Origin: Dirofilaria immitis
Taxonomy: Eukaryota > Nematoda > Chromadorea > Rhabditida > Onchocercidae
Direction: 5' to 3'
Assembly: GCA_024305405.1 (NCBI GenBank)
Contig: JAKNDB010000085.1
Coordinates: forward strand, 1,116,001 to 1,180,000
DNA length: 64,000 nucleotides
The notes beneath the pieces were generated by a model that saw nothing but the letters and a program-made list of their open reading frames with translations, was not told the origin of the DNA and did no database searches. A program made the position numbers and the translations under genes. Numbering within the stretch: position 1 is the first letter of the stretch; the number at the start of each line of letters is the position of its first letter. This document shows, piece after piece, positions 1 to 36,149 of this stretch.

Positions 1-3000
1 CAGATGAAAAAATATATATATATATAAAATACTGACAATATAATAATCTTTGTACTTTAGTAATAACTGATAATGGAAAATGATAGGAGTAATAATGATA
101 GCAATTATGCTATATTAAAATTTAATAATACACATATATAAAATGATGATGTAATAATAAAAGAGATGAAATTTCAATTTACAGTTATGAGTGTGTAGAA
201 TAAATTTAAATGGAAATTGAAAGGTAATAAAAATGATTGCGTAAAAAGGTAAAGAAAAAAAATTTGAAATGACAGAGAGAATGGGAAGGGGGAGGGGGAA
301 TTGGTAAAGTATGATGATACAAGATTATGAATTTAAAATCGATAGAATATTTTACAATGAAAAGAAGAAAAAAATAAACTATCAATTAGATAATATATTG
401 ATTTTTGTATGACATTTCTTCGATAACTGCACAAAAATGCATCAAATAAGGAAACAACAAAAAAAACAACTAAATTAACAACTCAAAAATGTTACATACA
501 TACCTCGAAAAGTTTCGAGATTTTTTGAGGGGAGGGGAGGAGGGGAAGAACAACAACAACAATAACAATTTTTACTTTAAAAGAAATTCCAATTACACAA
601 TTAAATAAATAACGTAAATTGAAGTGTATTTTTTTCTTATGATTTTTAGAATTCTTTTCTTTTTTTTTTTAGGGTTTCTGAATTCTTGAATCCGAAAAAA
701 ATTAACTTCAAAATGATTGGTTTTTTTTTTTTAGGGAACTAAAGAATTAGATAATCAATTTTTGCAATTTTACAATTAAAATAAAAGAAAAGAAATGTTT
801 CATTTTAGGATTATTGTTCACAAACATTTTTTTCCCATTCATTTATATCAATTATTATTTAATGAGAATTAGTTGGATATATAGAAGTTGTAAATTCATA
901 TTTTAATACGTTTGTTTACATCTATTTCAATGCATTTAAAAAAAGTAGAATATTTTTTTCTCTTTCGATATCTTCAAGAATAAATAAGGATAAATGGATA
1001 CGGTATGCATGAAAAATATAAATCCATTGTAACATATTAATATTTATAGTGTCCGATACGGTATATATATATTTTAACATTTTCAAATTATGATTGAAAT
1101 AGTTGAAAGTAATTGTTGTAAAATAACAATGAGAAGTAGGATTTCAAAAAGTTCAATCATTGAGATATTAATTTATGCTATTGACAATTTCTATTTTCAA
1201 TTATATATCAGGTCATCTTGAATTTATTTTCTATTTTTATCCATCTAATATAAGTATAAGCAAGTTATATTCAAATTATTTAATGTAAACCATTTTTTTT
1301 TTGTATAACAGGTGTAAGTCATAGTATTGATAAATTTTGATAATTCCAATACAATATATTGATTTCGAAATTGTCATCATTTCAATTACATATGTGATAT
1401 AATCGGATTTAAAAGAAAAAAAAGAAATCAAATCAAGAAATCAATTTAGGAAAAATTATTACGGCATGATAGATTAGTCAGAAAATGATGTACGAATAAA
1501 ATAATTCTAATTAAAGCAATTTTAAAATACCCCAATAACAATTTCATATTTATGCTAACTATAATTGAAAATTAAAAAAGTAAACAGTTCAATGATCCGA
1601 AATGCACCAAAAAGAATTTAGAAAAAAAAGAATATTGAAAAAATAAAAATATAATCGATAATTTACGTAAGAGAAAATTATCATTTATAATCGATCAGTC
1701 GATCATATATGATGAATGAATGGAATAATTTAAACTGAAACAATGCTAAAATTTATCAATATTAAATAGGGAAAAAAAAGTGAAAGAAATGAAATTTGAA
1801 AAATGAAATGATAATTGATTAGTGCTTAATCAAACAAACAACATTTGATAATTTGAGAAAATTTATAACAAGTTTTATGAAATATAGCATTAAAATATTG
1901 CAACATAATTTAATTAATCATAATTTTAGCAAACAAATTAAATGAATGTTTAAAAAATTCAACAAACAATACTCAAAAGAATAAAATTACATTATTGACA
2001 AAATATTTTCCAAAATTATCACTTTTTTTTCTTTTTTTTATCAATCAATCAATAGTCAAATAATTTCTTGCAAATTTTATAATGTCAAATTAATTTTCAT
2101 AAATTTTATCAACAAATCTTTCTTTTATCGTAATTTTATTTTTACGATGAAATATTATCAATGAATCATTTGCAATATTATATCTTATTTTAATATTGTT
2201 CAAGAGTTATGATAAAAAAAAAAAACAATTCATTTTATTTGAAAAATTTATCTTATAGAATCGACCACGAATGAATTAAAATTAAAATTATTTTGATAAG
2301 ATATTATCAAATTAAAAATATGTTCAATAAATTATACTTCAAATACTAAATATAATATATATATACTTTAAATATTTAAAAGAAAAAATATTATGCCATT
2401 TTTTTGATTACTTTTTTTTAAAAAAAAGAGAAATTAGTTAGTTTTATTGATTGTTTGCATTTCCGTTATGATAATAATGAAATTTAACCTTTACTCTTTT
2501 AATAAATACTAATATTTTTACAAATTTTTCAATACATACAACTTGCAAATATTTGTATACATTTGTTTACTTTTATAATTTTTTATTTGTTTACTAGTTT
2601 TACAGTGAAATTAAAATCTTGCATGTTGTACATGATGATAAAAAATAATCGATGCTTCATTCATTTATACGAAATGATATTGATTGATGAATAAAAGTTT
2701 TATCAAAATGTAAAATTTATAAAGTATGCATAAAATAACAAATTAAGTAAAAATTGATAAACAATAACAATTATATATTTACTTTTTAAATTGACAATAG
2801 TTAATTAGAATTAAAAAAAAAGTGTACACCTGAGATTATAGCTATTACATTATGATTGCTCAGATATCAATATTAAAGTAATTCTGATAGCAATATGATA
2901 ATTGATAATATCATAAAAATATTTCTCATTTATCCAATCAATCAATTCTATTAGCAAATTTTATAAAATTATTAAGTTATTTCTAAAACGATTAAGTTCA

Positions 3001-3650
3001 CAAGCTTTCAAGTTTTCTAATTATGTTACGAATGGTATTTAATTAATTGAGTGCTTTCGTTTTTTTTTTTTATTTAAATTATTTCTACGAATTTGTAAAT
3101 AATAAATAAATACATATTATGAAATGTTGTATGAAATTTAAATAATTATTTTCATAAATGTTTAGCTAATTTTATCTTTGATAATAATTTTAATTTAATC
3201 GAATTAATTTGAATGCATAAACTAATTATCAATTTGATTTTATCTTTTTATAAATAGACAAAAAATTGAAACAAAAAATATACAGCAAGCATACTTATTC
3301 ATATATATATATATATACATCATTATTATATACAATTAAAGCTTTTTAAATTTCTTATTTTTATTTATCATTGTCGTTTATCAGTGGAATTCAAGCTTAT
3401 TGATTAATTTGACATTTGAATGTATTGAATAAGTTAAGGAAAAAATCATCACATAAATAAACTTAGATAATTAAATGAATAATAGATAAACAAAAATATT
3501 CCTTTTTTATATCATAAAATGTTTCATTTTATTATTTTATAGTTTATTTTCTGACAAAAAATTAAAACATTTTCGAATTTATTTCAAATAATAAGCTTAA
3601 ATTAATCATCATTTTGATAAATTTTATAAATTCTATTAATTTTAACAAAT
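1..3650. other. Non-coding region beyond the daam-1 3' end
   Basis: No exon, tRNA or long ORF seen on either strand. The stretch is AT-rich with poly-A/T runs and short AT microsatellites (for example near 3300). Two G-rich islands stand out: 282-298 and 528-546. Confidence 0.6.
504..546. other. Short palindrome next to a G-rich island
   Basis: CTCGAAA and TTTCGAG (504-510, 513-519) form a perfect 7-bp inverted repeat. Nine bases later comes a purine tract with three GGGG runs and one GG (528-546), a possible G-quadruplex. A second G-rich tract with G3-G5 runs lies at 282-298. Confidence 0.45.
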
Positions 3651-3652
3651 CT

Positions 3653-3658
3653 TTTATT
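3653..3658 (-). terminator. Candidate AATAAA polyadenylation signal of daam-1
   Basis: Minus-strand AATAAA lies about 95 nt after the daam-1 stop, the first canonical hexamer there. In DNA this AT-rich the hexamer also occurs by chance. Confidence 0.45.
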
Positions 3659-3750
3659 TAAGAAATTGATAAAATTTTAGAATTTTTAGCAATTTCCGAT
3701 ATTTACTACATCAAAATTTATCAATTAAATTCTAATTTGCTTTTTCTTTT

Positions 3751-25996
<22,246 letters not shown>

Positions 25997-26010
25997 TCCT
26001 ACAAAATAAA
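25997..26010 (-). promoter_or_regulatory. Candidate spliced-leader (trans-splice) acceptor of daam-1
   Basis: On the minus strand a TTTATTTTGTAG tract ends 2 nt before the ATG. In nematodes such an acceptor next to the start codon usually receives a spliced leader. An ordinary upstream non-coding exon is also possible. Confidence 0.5.
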
Positions 26011-27379
26011 ATAATGTTATTCATAAAAACAAACATATATTTTTCCGATCATTCAATCGATTAATTCAATTTCATCCAATAATTATCGAACATAAAAAGC
26101 AAGCAGTTATTTGGTAAATTTAAATTAATGCAAATTAACGAATATCATTCATTTCTACTAAGTTAATGTGAGAGGATTAAAAAGGAAAATAAGATCAATT
26201 CAAATACGATCAATAATTATCGATTATATATGTGCAAAATCGAGAAAAATTAAAAAAAATATTCAGCCTATAAATTTAAATTATACGATTTTATTAATTC
26301 AGATATAAGCATGCAATGAGAAAAAGTTGAAAAAAATTAAATAATAAGCATATTTTTCAAATAAATATTTGAGAAATTTTAATTGAAATTGATTAATTTG
26401 ATGTCTAAAAATAGTATAATCAAAAAAAAAAATATCATAATTTGTTCTAAAGAAATCCTTAACATTTAATCGATTTAACGAAATAATTAATATTTATTCG
26501 AATACAATGATCAGAAGATTGCAATTAATATATTTGGAATGGTTTTAATTAATATAACGGAAAAATCAAAAGAAAAAAACGAAAAGGAAAAATTGATAAG
26601 AAACCTATTTGTGATAGCTTCTATTTTTATTTAGAAAATAAATTACAAAATAAGTGATAGCAAGATATAATTGATTATTGATAGCATATGATAACAAGTA
26701 TTGATGCTCATCAGCAATAAGCGATAACAAAATGTAATCATTAATGTTATGAAATAAAAGACAATTGCTGATCAGTATTAAAAATAATAGATAAAATATT
26801 AATGATAATAAACGATTATCATTGAGAGTAAGTGGTAAAAGTAATACTCGTCGCAAAAATAAATATTTTAGAACTGCCATTCAACTCAACTTCTTAAATC
26901 TTTTCGTGAACTAATCAACTTATTGAATAAATTTTAAACTTGCTGAATAATTTTGACAACTGAATGCTTTGACCTAAGAATTAAAAAGGTCATAGAAGTA
27001 TTTTTTCTTACGAAATAACAAAAGGCAAAAATTTTTCAACACAAAGAATCAGAAAATAGAAAAAGGAAGTGGAGGAAAAAAATTATTTAAAAGAAATTAT
27101 TATTGTCAATCATATTTATTATCAATTATAAATGATAGCCATTGAATATTTCGAATTCGAAATTTTAAAATTTTGTTGGTTAAATTTTGAGGCCTAAAAT
27201 ATTATCAAAGGAAGTTTACGAATTATTTCATAATAATATCATATTTTTTGGATAGAAATTAACGATACAATAATTGACAAATGTTACTTATCATTACAGC
27301 TATGTTTAGTTATTTTATCAATAATTTTTAAAAAATTTTATTATCAAATTTCTTTTTCTATTATTTTATAATCAAAATT

Positions 27380-27625
27380 TATTTATTTTTAATTTATGAT
27401 ATGATAATCATCATGATGATGATATGAATAAATTTGATATTGACTGATAAAAAGCTTTTGTAGATCTCACTTCTGATATATATGACTGTTATGCTAGAAA
27501 TAAAATTTATTATTTAATTGTCGGAAATGATATAAAATATGATTAGTTTATTTTTAATTTATGATATGATAATCATCATGATATGAATAAAATTCGATAT
27601 TGACTGATAAAAAGCTCATATATTA
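27380..27625. repeat. 165-bp direct duplication
   Basis: Two copies (from 27382 and 27547) share TTTATTTTTAATTTATGATA, GATAATCATCATGAT and GATATTGACTGATAAAAAGC; the second lacks one GATGAT step. Confidence 0.8.
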
Positions 27626-28059
27626 CATGCAATTTATTTGATTAACTACCATTCATATATTTTTTCAAATATATTTGGCATATATTTGGGATAAAATTTT
27701 ATTTAAAAACATTTTAATTCACAATTTGTGATAACTGAATGATAAGTTTTAGAATTTTTGTTTCTATTAACTAATTCATTCTTTTTTTTTAAATAATAAA
27801 ATAATAGAAATTGAGATTTGATTATGAAATTAGTTCAAAGAGAAAATAAATAAATAAATAATAAAACAATAGAAATAAAAATTTGATTTTACTCTAACGA
27901 AATTAATTCAAAAAATAAATAAATAAATAAATAAACTGATCAAGATGATAAAAATAAATCAATGAAGTCGTAAATAAGTACTGTTTACGAATGATTTTAA
28001 TATAATCCTTATATTTGAATTTAAAAAAGGAATTATTCGTTTCTCGGAATTATTTCTTC

Positions 28060-28300
28060 TTCTACGCTTTTTTTTTTCGTTCATAACATTGAGATAAATT
28101 ATTTTCCTATTTCACTAATGATAAAATGTTTAAGTCCATTGATAATATTACTGATTATTTATCAAAAAATAATAAAAATTAATTCTACGTTTTTCGTTCA
28201 TATCGTTGAGATAAATTATTTTCCTATTTCATTGTTGATAAATTTTTTGATAATATTAATGATTGTATTTATCAAAAATTAATAGAAAGTAATCAATACT
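28060..28300. repeat. 117-bp diverged duplication
   Basis: Two copies offset by 117 nt share GAGATAAATTATTTTCCTAT (28091 and 28208), GATAATATTA and a TTATCAAAAA(A/T)TAATA segment. Confidence 0.7.
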
Positions 28301-29159
28301 AAAAGATTTTGATATAATTTTTTTAAATCAGAATATTTCAATAAAAGCAATTGAAGTATTGATTGATCGAATTATATTCTTCAAAATTTTAAAAGCAAAC
28401 TATTAAAATTGCAAAAGTGCAAATTTCAATTTTGCATTTAAAAGAGAAGAATTTGATAGAATATCAAAATAATATGATATGAAATATAAATATATTATTA
28501 TGTAAACAAACGAACAATAATATCAAAATATATTTCAATTGCATTTAGAAAATGTAAGTTTCAAATGGAATAATCGAAACATTCCTTTGGATAGTATAAA
28601 CTTACAATTTTAATAAATTTATAAAATTTTTGTGATAAAATTTTGTAAAAAAATACTCAACGAAAGAAGGAAAGAAGAGAATAATAAAATAAAAATATTA
28701 ATTCTAAAATAATCAATAAATGTAATATAAATTTAATAATTGAATAATTAAAATAAGTTAATAAATAGTAGAAATGAAATTTTGCAAATAACAAGAGGAA
28801 TGATATTTTGATAAAATTTCGCTCATTCGAATTTTATATTTACCAATTTTTCAAATAGCAAATTACAGACAATCAGGTTATTTAATCATAAATTCAATTC
28901 TTTCCCTCTTCATAAGATCTTGATCTGCCTTTAAGATCATAAAATAAACCATTTTTTCCAAAATTAAAATTAGTAAAAGGCATTTGCAACAATTTCGATC
29001 GTCTTTTCTCTTATCAATTATCTCTTATTTCAAATTTTAGCAAAATTCAGCGATATCTATCTATCTATCTCATCATATCGATTTATCAAATAAAATAATG
29101 CAAAATACGAATCAATAACTAAGCGTGAAATATAATTTAATCATTTGAAAATGATAAAT

Positions 29160-29640
29160 TCAAGCAAAAAAAATGTCAATTATTGAAATTAAAACAAAAT
29201 CAGAGTGATATATAGCTTTATATCATCAATATCATCATCATCATAAATATCATCATAATCATCATTATTACTATTATCATCATCTCATCACTATTTCCCA
29301 AAATTATCGGCAAAAATCTCTTTCAATCTTTTGCATTCATTCATGCATTCCAAAAATGAAAAATAAAAAAATTTCAATTACTGAAATTAAAATAGCTTTT
29401 CATCATTGTCACTATCATTTTATCATTTTGTTATATGTTGCGAAATTATCGACAAATCTTTTTAACTTTAAATTTACCGATATATTAAAAAGAAAAGCAA
29501 AAAAATTCACATTGTCGAAATTGAAATTACTTTATTATCATTATCATTATATCACGACGTATCGTTATTTATTGTGAAATTGATGATAAATTTCTTCCAA
29601 CCTTTGCAATTCATTGATACATTTTAAACAAAAAATAAAT
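29160..29640. repeat. Diverged repeats with ATC-rich segments
   Basis: Three degenerate units each pair an AAATTT/CAATTA-(C/T)TGAAATT-like segment with a run of ATC/ATT triplets, starting near 29165, 29364 and 29499. A plus-strand ORF at 29356-29577 is a by-product. Confidence 0.5.
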
Positions 29641-30757
29641 CATATATCATTATCATATCATTATCATAGAATTTCTATATTATGAAATTATTAAAAATTT
29701 TCTTTAACTTTTTTAAAATTCAACGATATGCTTCAACTTGTTTATTTGTTGCATAAATCAAAAAATAAACAAATAATTACATATACAAATATTTACATAA
29801 AAATATATTTTTTTTGGAAGTAAATAAAAAAACAATTTATTTGTTTACTATTATATAGCAATAAACAAAAAATTCAACAGATTTTAAAATATCAACAAAA
29901 AAAAAATTTTTGCTTCCTCTTTCAGTATACACCGAATGAGTAAGAAGCAATTATCCATCCATATATATATATATGTATATCATAATACTCATGATAATAC
30001 TGATAATAAAATGATAATATTGCAAATTACTTTCCCTATCTTTTCTTTCTTCGTCTAAAAATAATTTATGATTAATTCGATTGAAATAATTTGAAAAAGA
30101 AAAATTAATTTTGATTAAGGAATATTATAACTTTATTTATCAAAAAAATTTATAGTAAAAATTAAATCAATCAAATCAGTAGATATGCTAATATTTTCAG
30201 ATGCAAATTATAAATTATAATTTCTTTTCATATTATTATAAAAAGTATATATTTTAGAAAATCAAATAGTAATAAAATTTAAATTTAATTATCGAGAAAA
30301 GATAAAAAGAAAACATTTCTATTTCAAATATAATTAATCTATTTTTTTGATTTTTATATATTCAAAAAATAAGAATTTATTAGAAATGAAAGTAAAAGAG
30401 AGGAGAGTAAAAGAAATTAATGAAACTAAAAATATGAATAAATAAAAACTCATAGATTGATAAAAATTTGATTAATTTTTTTATGTGATCATTTTATCTA
30501 TCTCATTCGTACTTCTACAATTTACCAAATTTTTTTTTTTTTTTTTAAATCTTTATGTCAATTTTACTTTTCATACTTTTTAATCATCTATCAATCAATA
30601 ATTGTTTAAAGTACATTTTTTAAATAGAAATAAATAAGCTTTGAATTAAATGTTTGATTTATTTTATTTGCAAATATTTCATTAACATTAACAAATTAAT
30701 TATTTAATTAAATTAAAATATGCAATGATAGAATATCTATTAAATATTCAATATTAT

Positions 30758-31417
30758 TTTTGAATATTTAAATTAAAATATTAGTAAATGTTTAAGCTAA
30801 TATTCTAATAGAAAAACATATTATGAATAATTTCAAATCAATTAATTACAATCAAATATATATATTCTATTACCAATTTTGAATATTTAAATTAAAATAT
30901 TAGTAAATGTTTAAGCTAATATTCTAATAGAAAAACATATTATGAATAATTTCAAATCAATTAATTACAATCAAATATATATATTCTATTACCAATTTTG
31001 AATATTTAAATTAAAATATTAGTAAATGTTTAAGCTAATATTCTAATAGAAAAACATATTATGAATAATTTCAAATCAATTAATTACAATCAAATATATA
31101 TATTCTATTACCAATTTTGAATATTTAAATTAAAATATTAGTAAATGTTTAAGCTAATATTCTAATAGAAAAACATATTATGAATAATTTCAAATCAATT
31201 AATTACAATCAAATATATATATTCTATTACCAATTTTGAATATTTAAATTAAAATATTAGTAAATGTTTAAGCTAATATTCTAATAGAAAAACATATTAT
31301 GAATAATTTCAAATCAATTAATTACAATCAAATATATATATTCTATTACCAATTTTGAATATTTAAATTAAAATATTAGTAAATGTTTAAGCTAATAATC
31401 TAATAGAAAAACATATT
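30758..31417. repeat. 119-bp minisatellite, about 5.5 copies
   Basis: Units start at about 30760, 30879, 30998, 31117, 31236 and 31355, with the period exactly 119 each time. The unit contains GTAAATGTTTAAGCTAATAT and CAATCAAATATATATATTCT. Inner copies look identical by eye; only the outer edges differ. Confidence 0.97.
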
Positions 31418-32370
31418 AAACACAAATAATCTTAGATTGCATCGATTCAAATCTGAATATTTATTGAGAAACTATATCATTGTTTATTAATTTGAAATTC
31501 TTCCTTAAATTTTGTATCAAAAATAATTGTTATATTTTATTTTATTTTTCTTCTTTTTCCCATATATTATAATTGATAAAATTTAAAAAAAGGATTAATA
31601 CTTAAAAATGAGAGAAAAGCATAAATATAAATAATTAAAATAGGAAAAGGATAAATGGAAATTTCATTTTAAATAATAAATAATAATACCAATTTTGAAT
31701 AAAGTAAACAATTGAAATCATTCCTCGAATGTTATAGTACCAATGATATCAACATGTTGTTATAAACGTAAACAAGAAACTATTAATAAGCATAAATAGC
31801 AAATATTGATGATATATTATCATTGATAAGAAAAGAATAAATAAATTATTAGAAAATTATTTAAGATGGAAAAATAAAAATGGATATTTATTGAAATTCT
31901 AAATAAATTTATTAATTGAATTTACTTGTTTACTTATTTGTTATGCTTCTTGTATTTATTTATTTATTTTATTTTAATATATATTAAAAATAAACTTATT
32001 GATTGAATATTAATTAAGCATAATTAAACTTTAACATTTGCTTATTTTTTTATAAATTAGTAATTCGAATTAAACCTATAAATAAACTTATTCAGGGACA
32101 TTAAGTAAACAAAATTGAACTTTAACATTTTTTTCTTATCAATTAATATATCAATTAATAGTTAGAAAATATTAGTTAAACAGAGAGACAAGTTGAGAAA
32201 AAAGAAAGATAAAACATAACGAAATAAAATGATTAAAATGATTGAAAAAAAAAAATTAAAAGAAGATAAAATAATAATATAAAAAGATAAACATCAAATA
32301 TTATTTTAACATATGCTAAAAAGAAAATAAACAAAACAATCATTTTGATATAAAAATTTCTTTTTGTTGT

Positions 32371-32530
32371 TTATCATTCAGCAAATGATAAACAATAAAA
32401 AAATAAATATATCATTTGGCAAATGATAAACAATAAAAAATAAATATATCATTTGGCAAATGATAAACAATAAAAAATAAATATATCATTTAGCAAATGA
32501 TAAACAATAAAAACATAAATATATCATTGA
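32371..32530. repeat. 37-38-bp tandem repeat with palindromic centre
   Basis: Four copies starting GCAAATGATAAACAATAAAA at 32381, 32419, 32456 and 32493. Each junction is a small inverted repeat, ATCATTTGGCAAATGAT. Confidence 0.9.
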
Positions 32531-32806
32531 TATTGTTTACATTTCTTTTTTGAGATAAAATCATTTCTATTTATAATACAACAAATGAATGCAACAAATG
32601 ACATTTCAAATGTGATGGAAAGAATAAAAAAAAAAAAAAACTTTCTGAATAAATAAAATTTTAAATTTATCCTTTCCTTTCATCTTTTATTTTTTCCATT
32701 CTTTCTTTCCTTCCTTTTCTCTAAAAATAATTTTTATCTTTTCAAATAGTTGTAAAACTTTTTCCTCTCCTTTTTCTTTTTCTTTAATTGTAATAATAAA
32801 GTAATT

Positions 32807-32882
32807 AGAGAGGAGAGGAGAGGAGAGAGAGAGAGAGGAGAGGAGAGGAGAGGAGGAGAGGAGAGGAGAGGAGAGGAGAAGA
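32807..32882. repeat. GAGGA/GA-rich microsatellite
   Basis: Purine-only tract of GAGGA and GA repeats. The minus-strand Ser/Leu/Pro-rich ORF across it is a shadow. Confidence 0.95.
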
Positions 32883-33059
32883 AGGGAAAAAAACTTGAAA
32901 ATAATAAACTTTGATCAAACAAATTTTTTGCTTAAAAAATAAATATTAAAGTGGAAACAAACATTTTAATAGTTTGATCAGTTAATTGTTCTACTTTTAC
33001 AAATTTTATCATTTTATCAATGATTTAATAATTTTATGATTGAAAATTTAAAATTCAAA

Positions 33060-33530
33060 TATCGTAATGGATGTTAATATTTCCACGTAAGTCTAAAAAG
33101 AAAAATATTTATTTCATCTATTTGCGTAAGTGTCTGTGAAGAAAACTACGGAATTCTGACATCTTCCGTATAAAATCACATATTACATGCACTATGTTAT
33201 GCTACGTGCTAAATAGATAAAAATATTATCACGTAATGGATATAAATATTTTCAGTAAGTAAAAAGCAAAAATATTTATTTTATATATTTGTGTGTGCGT
33301 GTGTGCGTGTGTGTGTGCGTGTGTGTGCATGTGTGTGTATGTGCATGTGCGAAGAAAATTTGAAGAATAACTATGAAATTCCAACAACTTCCGTGTTAAA
33401 CCACCATCACGTGCACTACGCTATGTTACGTGCTAAATGGATATAAATATATTCATGTAATGGATATAAATATTTCCACGTAAGTCTAAAAGCGAAAAAT
33501 ATATTTTTAATTTGTATATAATTTATATGC
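33060..33530. repeat. Diverged tandem duplication with a GT-rich insert
   Basis: About 2.5 copies of a unit with ATGGATATAAATATTTCCACG, GTAAGTCTAAAA, CTTCCGT, ATGCACTA and TATGTTACGTGCTAAAT. Copy two carries a (GT)n/(GC)-interrupted tract at about 33288-33350 that copy one lacks. Confidence 0.75.
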
Positions 33531-34539
33531 GTGGAGATTACAAAATTTTAACGTAGATTATATATAATTACGTTACGTTACGTATTATATTACTTACGTT
33601 TACAAAAATTTTACAATTTTATAATATTCAGATTATTTGTAAATCCGAGCATATGAATAACGAAATAAAAAATGAAAAAAGCGTAAAATTTAATGAGAAA
33701 CGATTAATGGTACGAAAAAATTTTTACTAAAAATTAAAAAATCTAAATAGAATAATTGAATTGAATTTTGGAAATTATTTAAAATCTTTCAAATTATCAA
33801 TATTACTAATTTAAGTTATTCATTAAAAAATTTTTTCACGTTGATAATATTATTTAAGATTATCAGATAACGATAAGATTATTAAATGATAAAGGTTTAA
33901 TCTTTTTTTAAAAAAATTCAATAATAATTTATTAAATTATATTTTGAAATATATTTATAAAACATTCCTTTTAATAAATATCCATTTCAAATTTTTCATT
34001 TTATCAATTTTTTATTTCAAATATTCCATTTTATCAATTTTTTATTATTCGATTTTAATTTGCCGCATTTTCTTATTTTAATTAATAATTTTATATCATA
34101 TTATTTCATTATGGATATTTGGTATTAATCAATTATTGATTAAAATTTAATAAGATTCTTATTATTGTCATTATCATTATTGTTATTAATGATAGTAAAT
34201 AATCAATCATTGATAAAATGCAATGAAATTCATATTTATCGTTTTTACTATTATTGATATTATTATTGTCCCATAAATAGTGATCATTCTCATTTCATTT
34301 ATTTATCAATGTTTATCAAAAAATAAGGCTACAAATATAAATTTAATAAATAAACAAGCAGTAATGATTCGGATTAAAACAAAAAAAAATATTTGCTTTT
34401 TGCTTTTATCACTATTTAGTAATTCTGATAAAATAATAATTATAATTATTCCTAATAACAATGTTAGCAAAACAAACAAATTGATTAAACGATTCTAATA
34501 ATTGAAAAGAGAAGTGTAAAATGATAATTTTAATGATAA

Positions 34540-35010
34540 CAATAGATAACAAATTCTAGATAAAATACTAATATCAGATAAAATACTAATGAAATTGTTA
34601 ATAATGATTTCAATAGTGGTATGAAACAATGAAATTTTAATAATATATGAGATAATAATGATTTTGACAGATGTAAATAACGATTCCAATAATGATATTA
34701 AATAATGATAAATAACGATTTCAATAATGATATCGAATAATAATACTAATGTAAGATGTAAATAGTGATGATGATTTACAAAATAATAATTCTAAGAATG
34801 ATATCAAGTAATAATATGAAGTGTAAGCGATAAATGATGATATCGTAATAATGGTGATGATAAATATAAATTAACAATTATACAACGAATATAAATAATG
34901 ATTCTAATTATTGTAAAATCAAAAGATGATAGATGTAAATGATAATTCTAATAATACTAATGATAGAATCAAAATAATGATTGTAATAATGGAAGAGACG
35001 AATATATGAT
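34540..35010. repeat. Degenerate short repeats (GATAATGATT-like)
   Basis: Many imperfect repeats of AAATAACGATTTCAATAATGATAT with variable spacing. No coding capacity. Confidence 0.5.
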
Positions 35011-35740
35011 ATGATGATATCTATGCTCTCGCCAATTTTAAAAACTAGTGTGACATTAACGCATAGATTTCATTGAGCCAAATTACACTTCTCATACATT
35101 CTCGAATGAACAACATTCTCGAATGAGTCAGTTCTACTGATAAATATTTTTTCAGATTTATTTGTTTGATGTTTTTAAAATATTTACTAAAATATATCAA
35201 TATAGTTTAATTAATTTATTTATTACTAATTAATATATAAAATTAATTAATTAATTAATACAGTAATATTTATTGGATAATAATATCAATTCAAATTATT
35301 ATTAATTTTGTTTTAACTTTAACATAAAGTTTATAACAAATTTTGCAAATATCATGATACAATCAATTAAATAATTTATTTATTGCTTTGATTACTAATT
35401 TAGCAATATCAATTCAATTTATTATCACTTCTTAATCTTTGTCATAATGATAATATATACTTTATAGATGTTTGTTTTATCATAAAAGTAAAAGTATTAA
35501 TAGGATAGATGTTATTTCATTACAAAGAATCGAAAATATTAATATAAGTAATTAGATAATTTAATCATTATACTTTTGCTTAATTAGTTATAACAAACAA
35601 TATTTGCTTAATTTATCAAGTGATAATATCAACTTAATATCTTATCATTCAATTTTTAACACAATTCTATCAGATTTTTTTAATGCATATCACTAAAAGC
35701 GAAATTGTATCATTCCATCATAAAAAATACAAAAGTTTTA

Positions 35741-35864
35741 CAATGAAATCAATTTAAGCAAAACATTTTGATAATTGTTTTCAATGCAATCAATTTAAGC
35801 AAAACATTTTGATAATTGTTTTCAATGCAATCAATTTAAGCAAAACATTTTGATAATTGTTTTT
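35741..35864. repeat. 41-bp tandem repeat, three copies
   Basis: ATCAATTTAAGCAAAACATT starts at 35748, 35789 and 35830. The copies look identical until a poly-T run ends the array. Confidence 0.93.
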
Positions 35865-36149
35865 TTTTTTTTTAAAAGGACTGATAAATATTTCAAAAAA
35901 AGTAAAACGAAAAAACTGTCCATTATTTCAACAAATTTTAGAAATGACAAATATTTTAAAAATTTATCACAAAAAAAACGAGTATTTTAAAAAATTTTTA
36001 TTACTGATAAATTTTTTTCTTTTAGAAAATTTATCACAATGAGAAAAAAAAAACTGGTATTTCAATAAAATTTTAAACTTGAAAATATTTCAAAAATGTA
36101 TCAATGGATTATGAGATGAAACTACAAAGTAATGATTAAAAAAATTTTT

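Noticed and set aside
26605..26880. Minus-strand 91-codon hydrophobic ORF upstream of daam-1
   Set aside because: Leu/Ile/Asn-rich and AT-like. About one ORF of this length is expected by chance at this composition, and no signal supports it.
32734..32922. Minus-strand Ser/Leu/Pro-rich ORF
   Set aside because: Translation of the GAGGA microsatellite.
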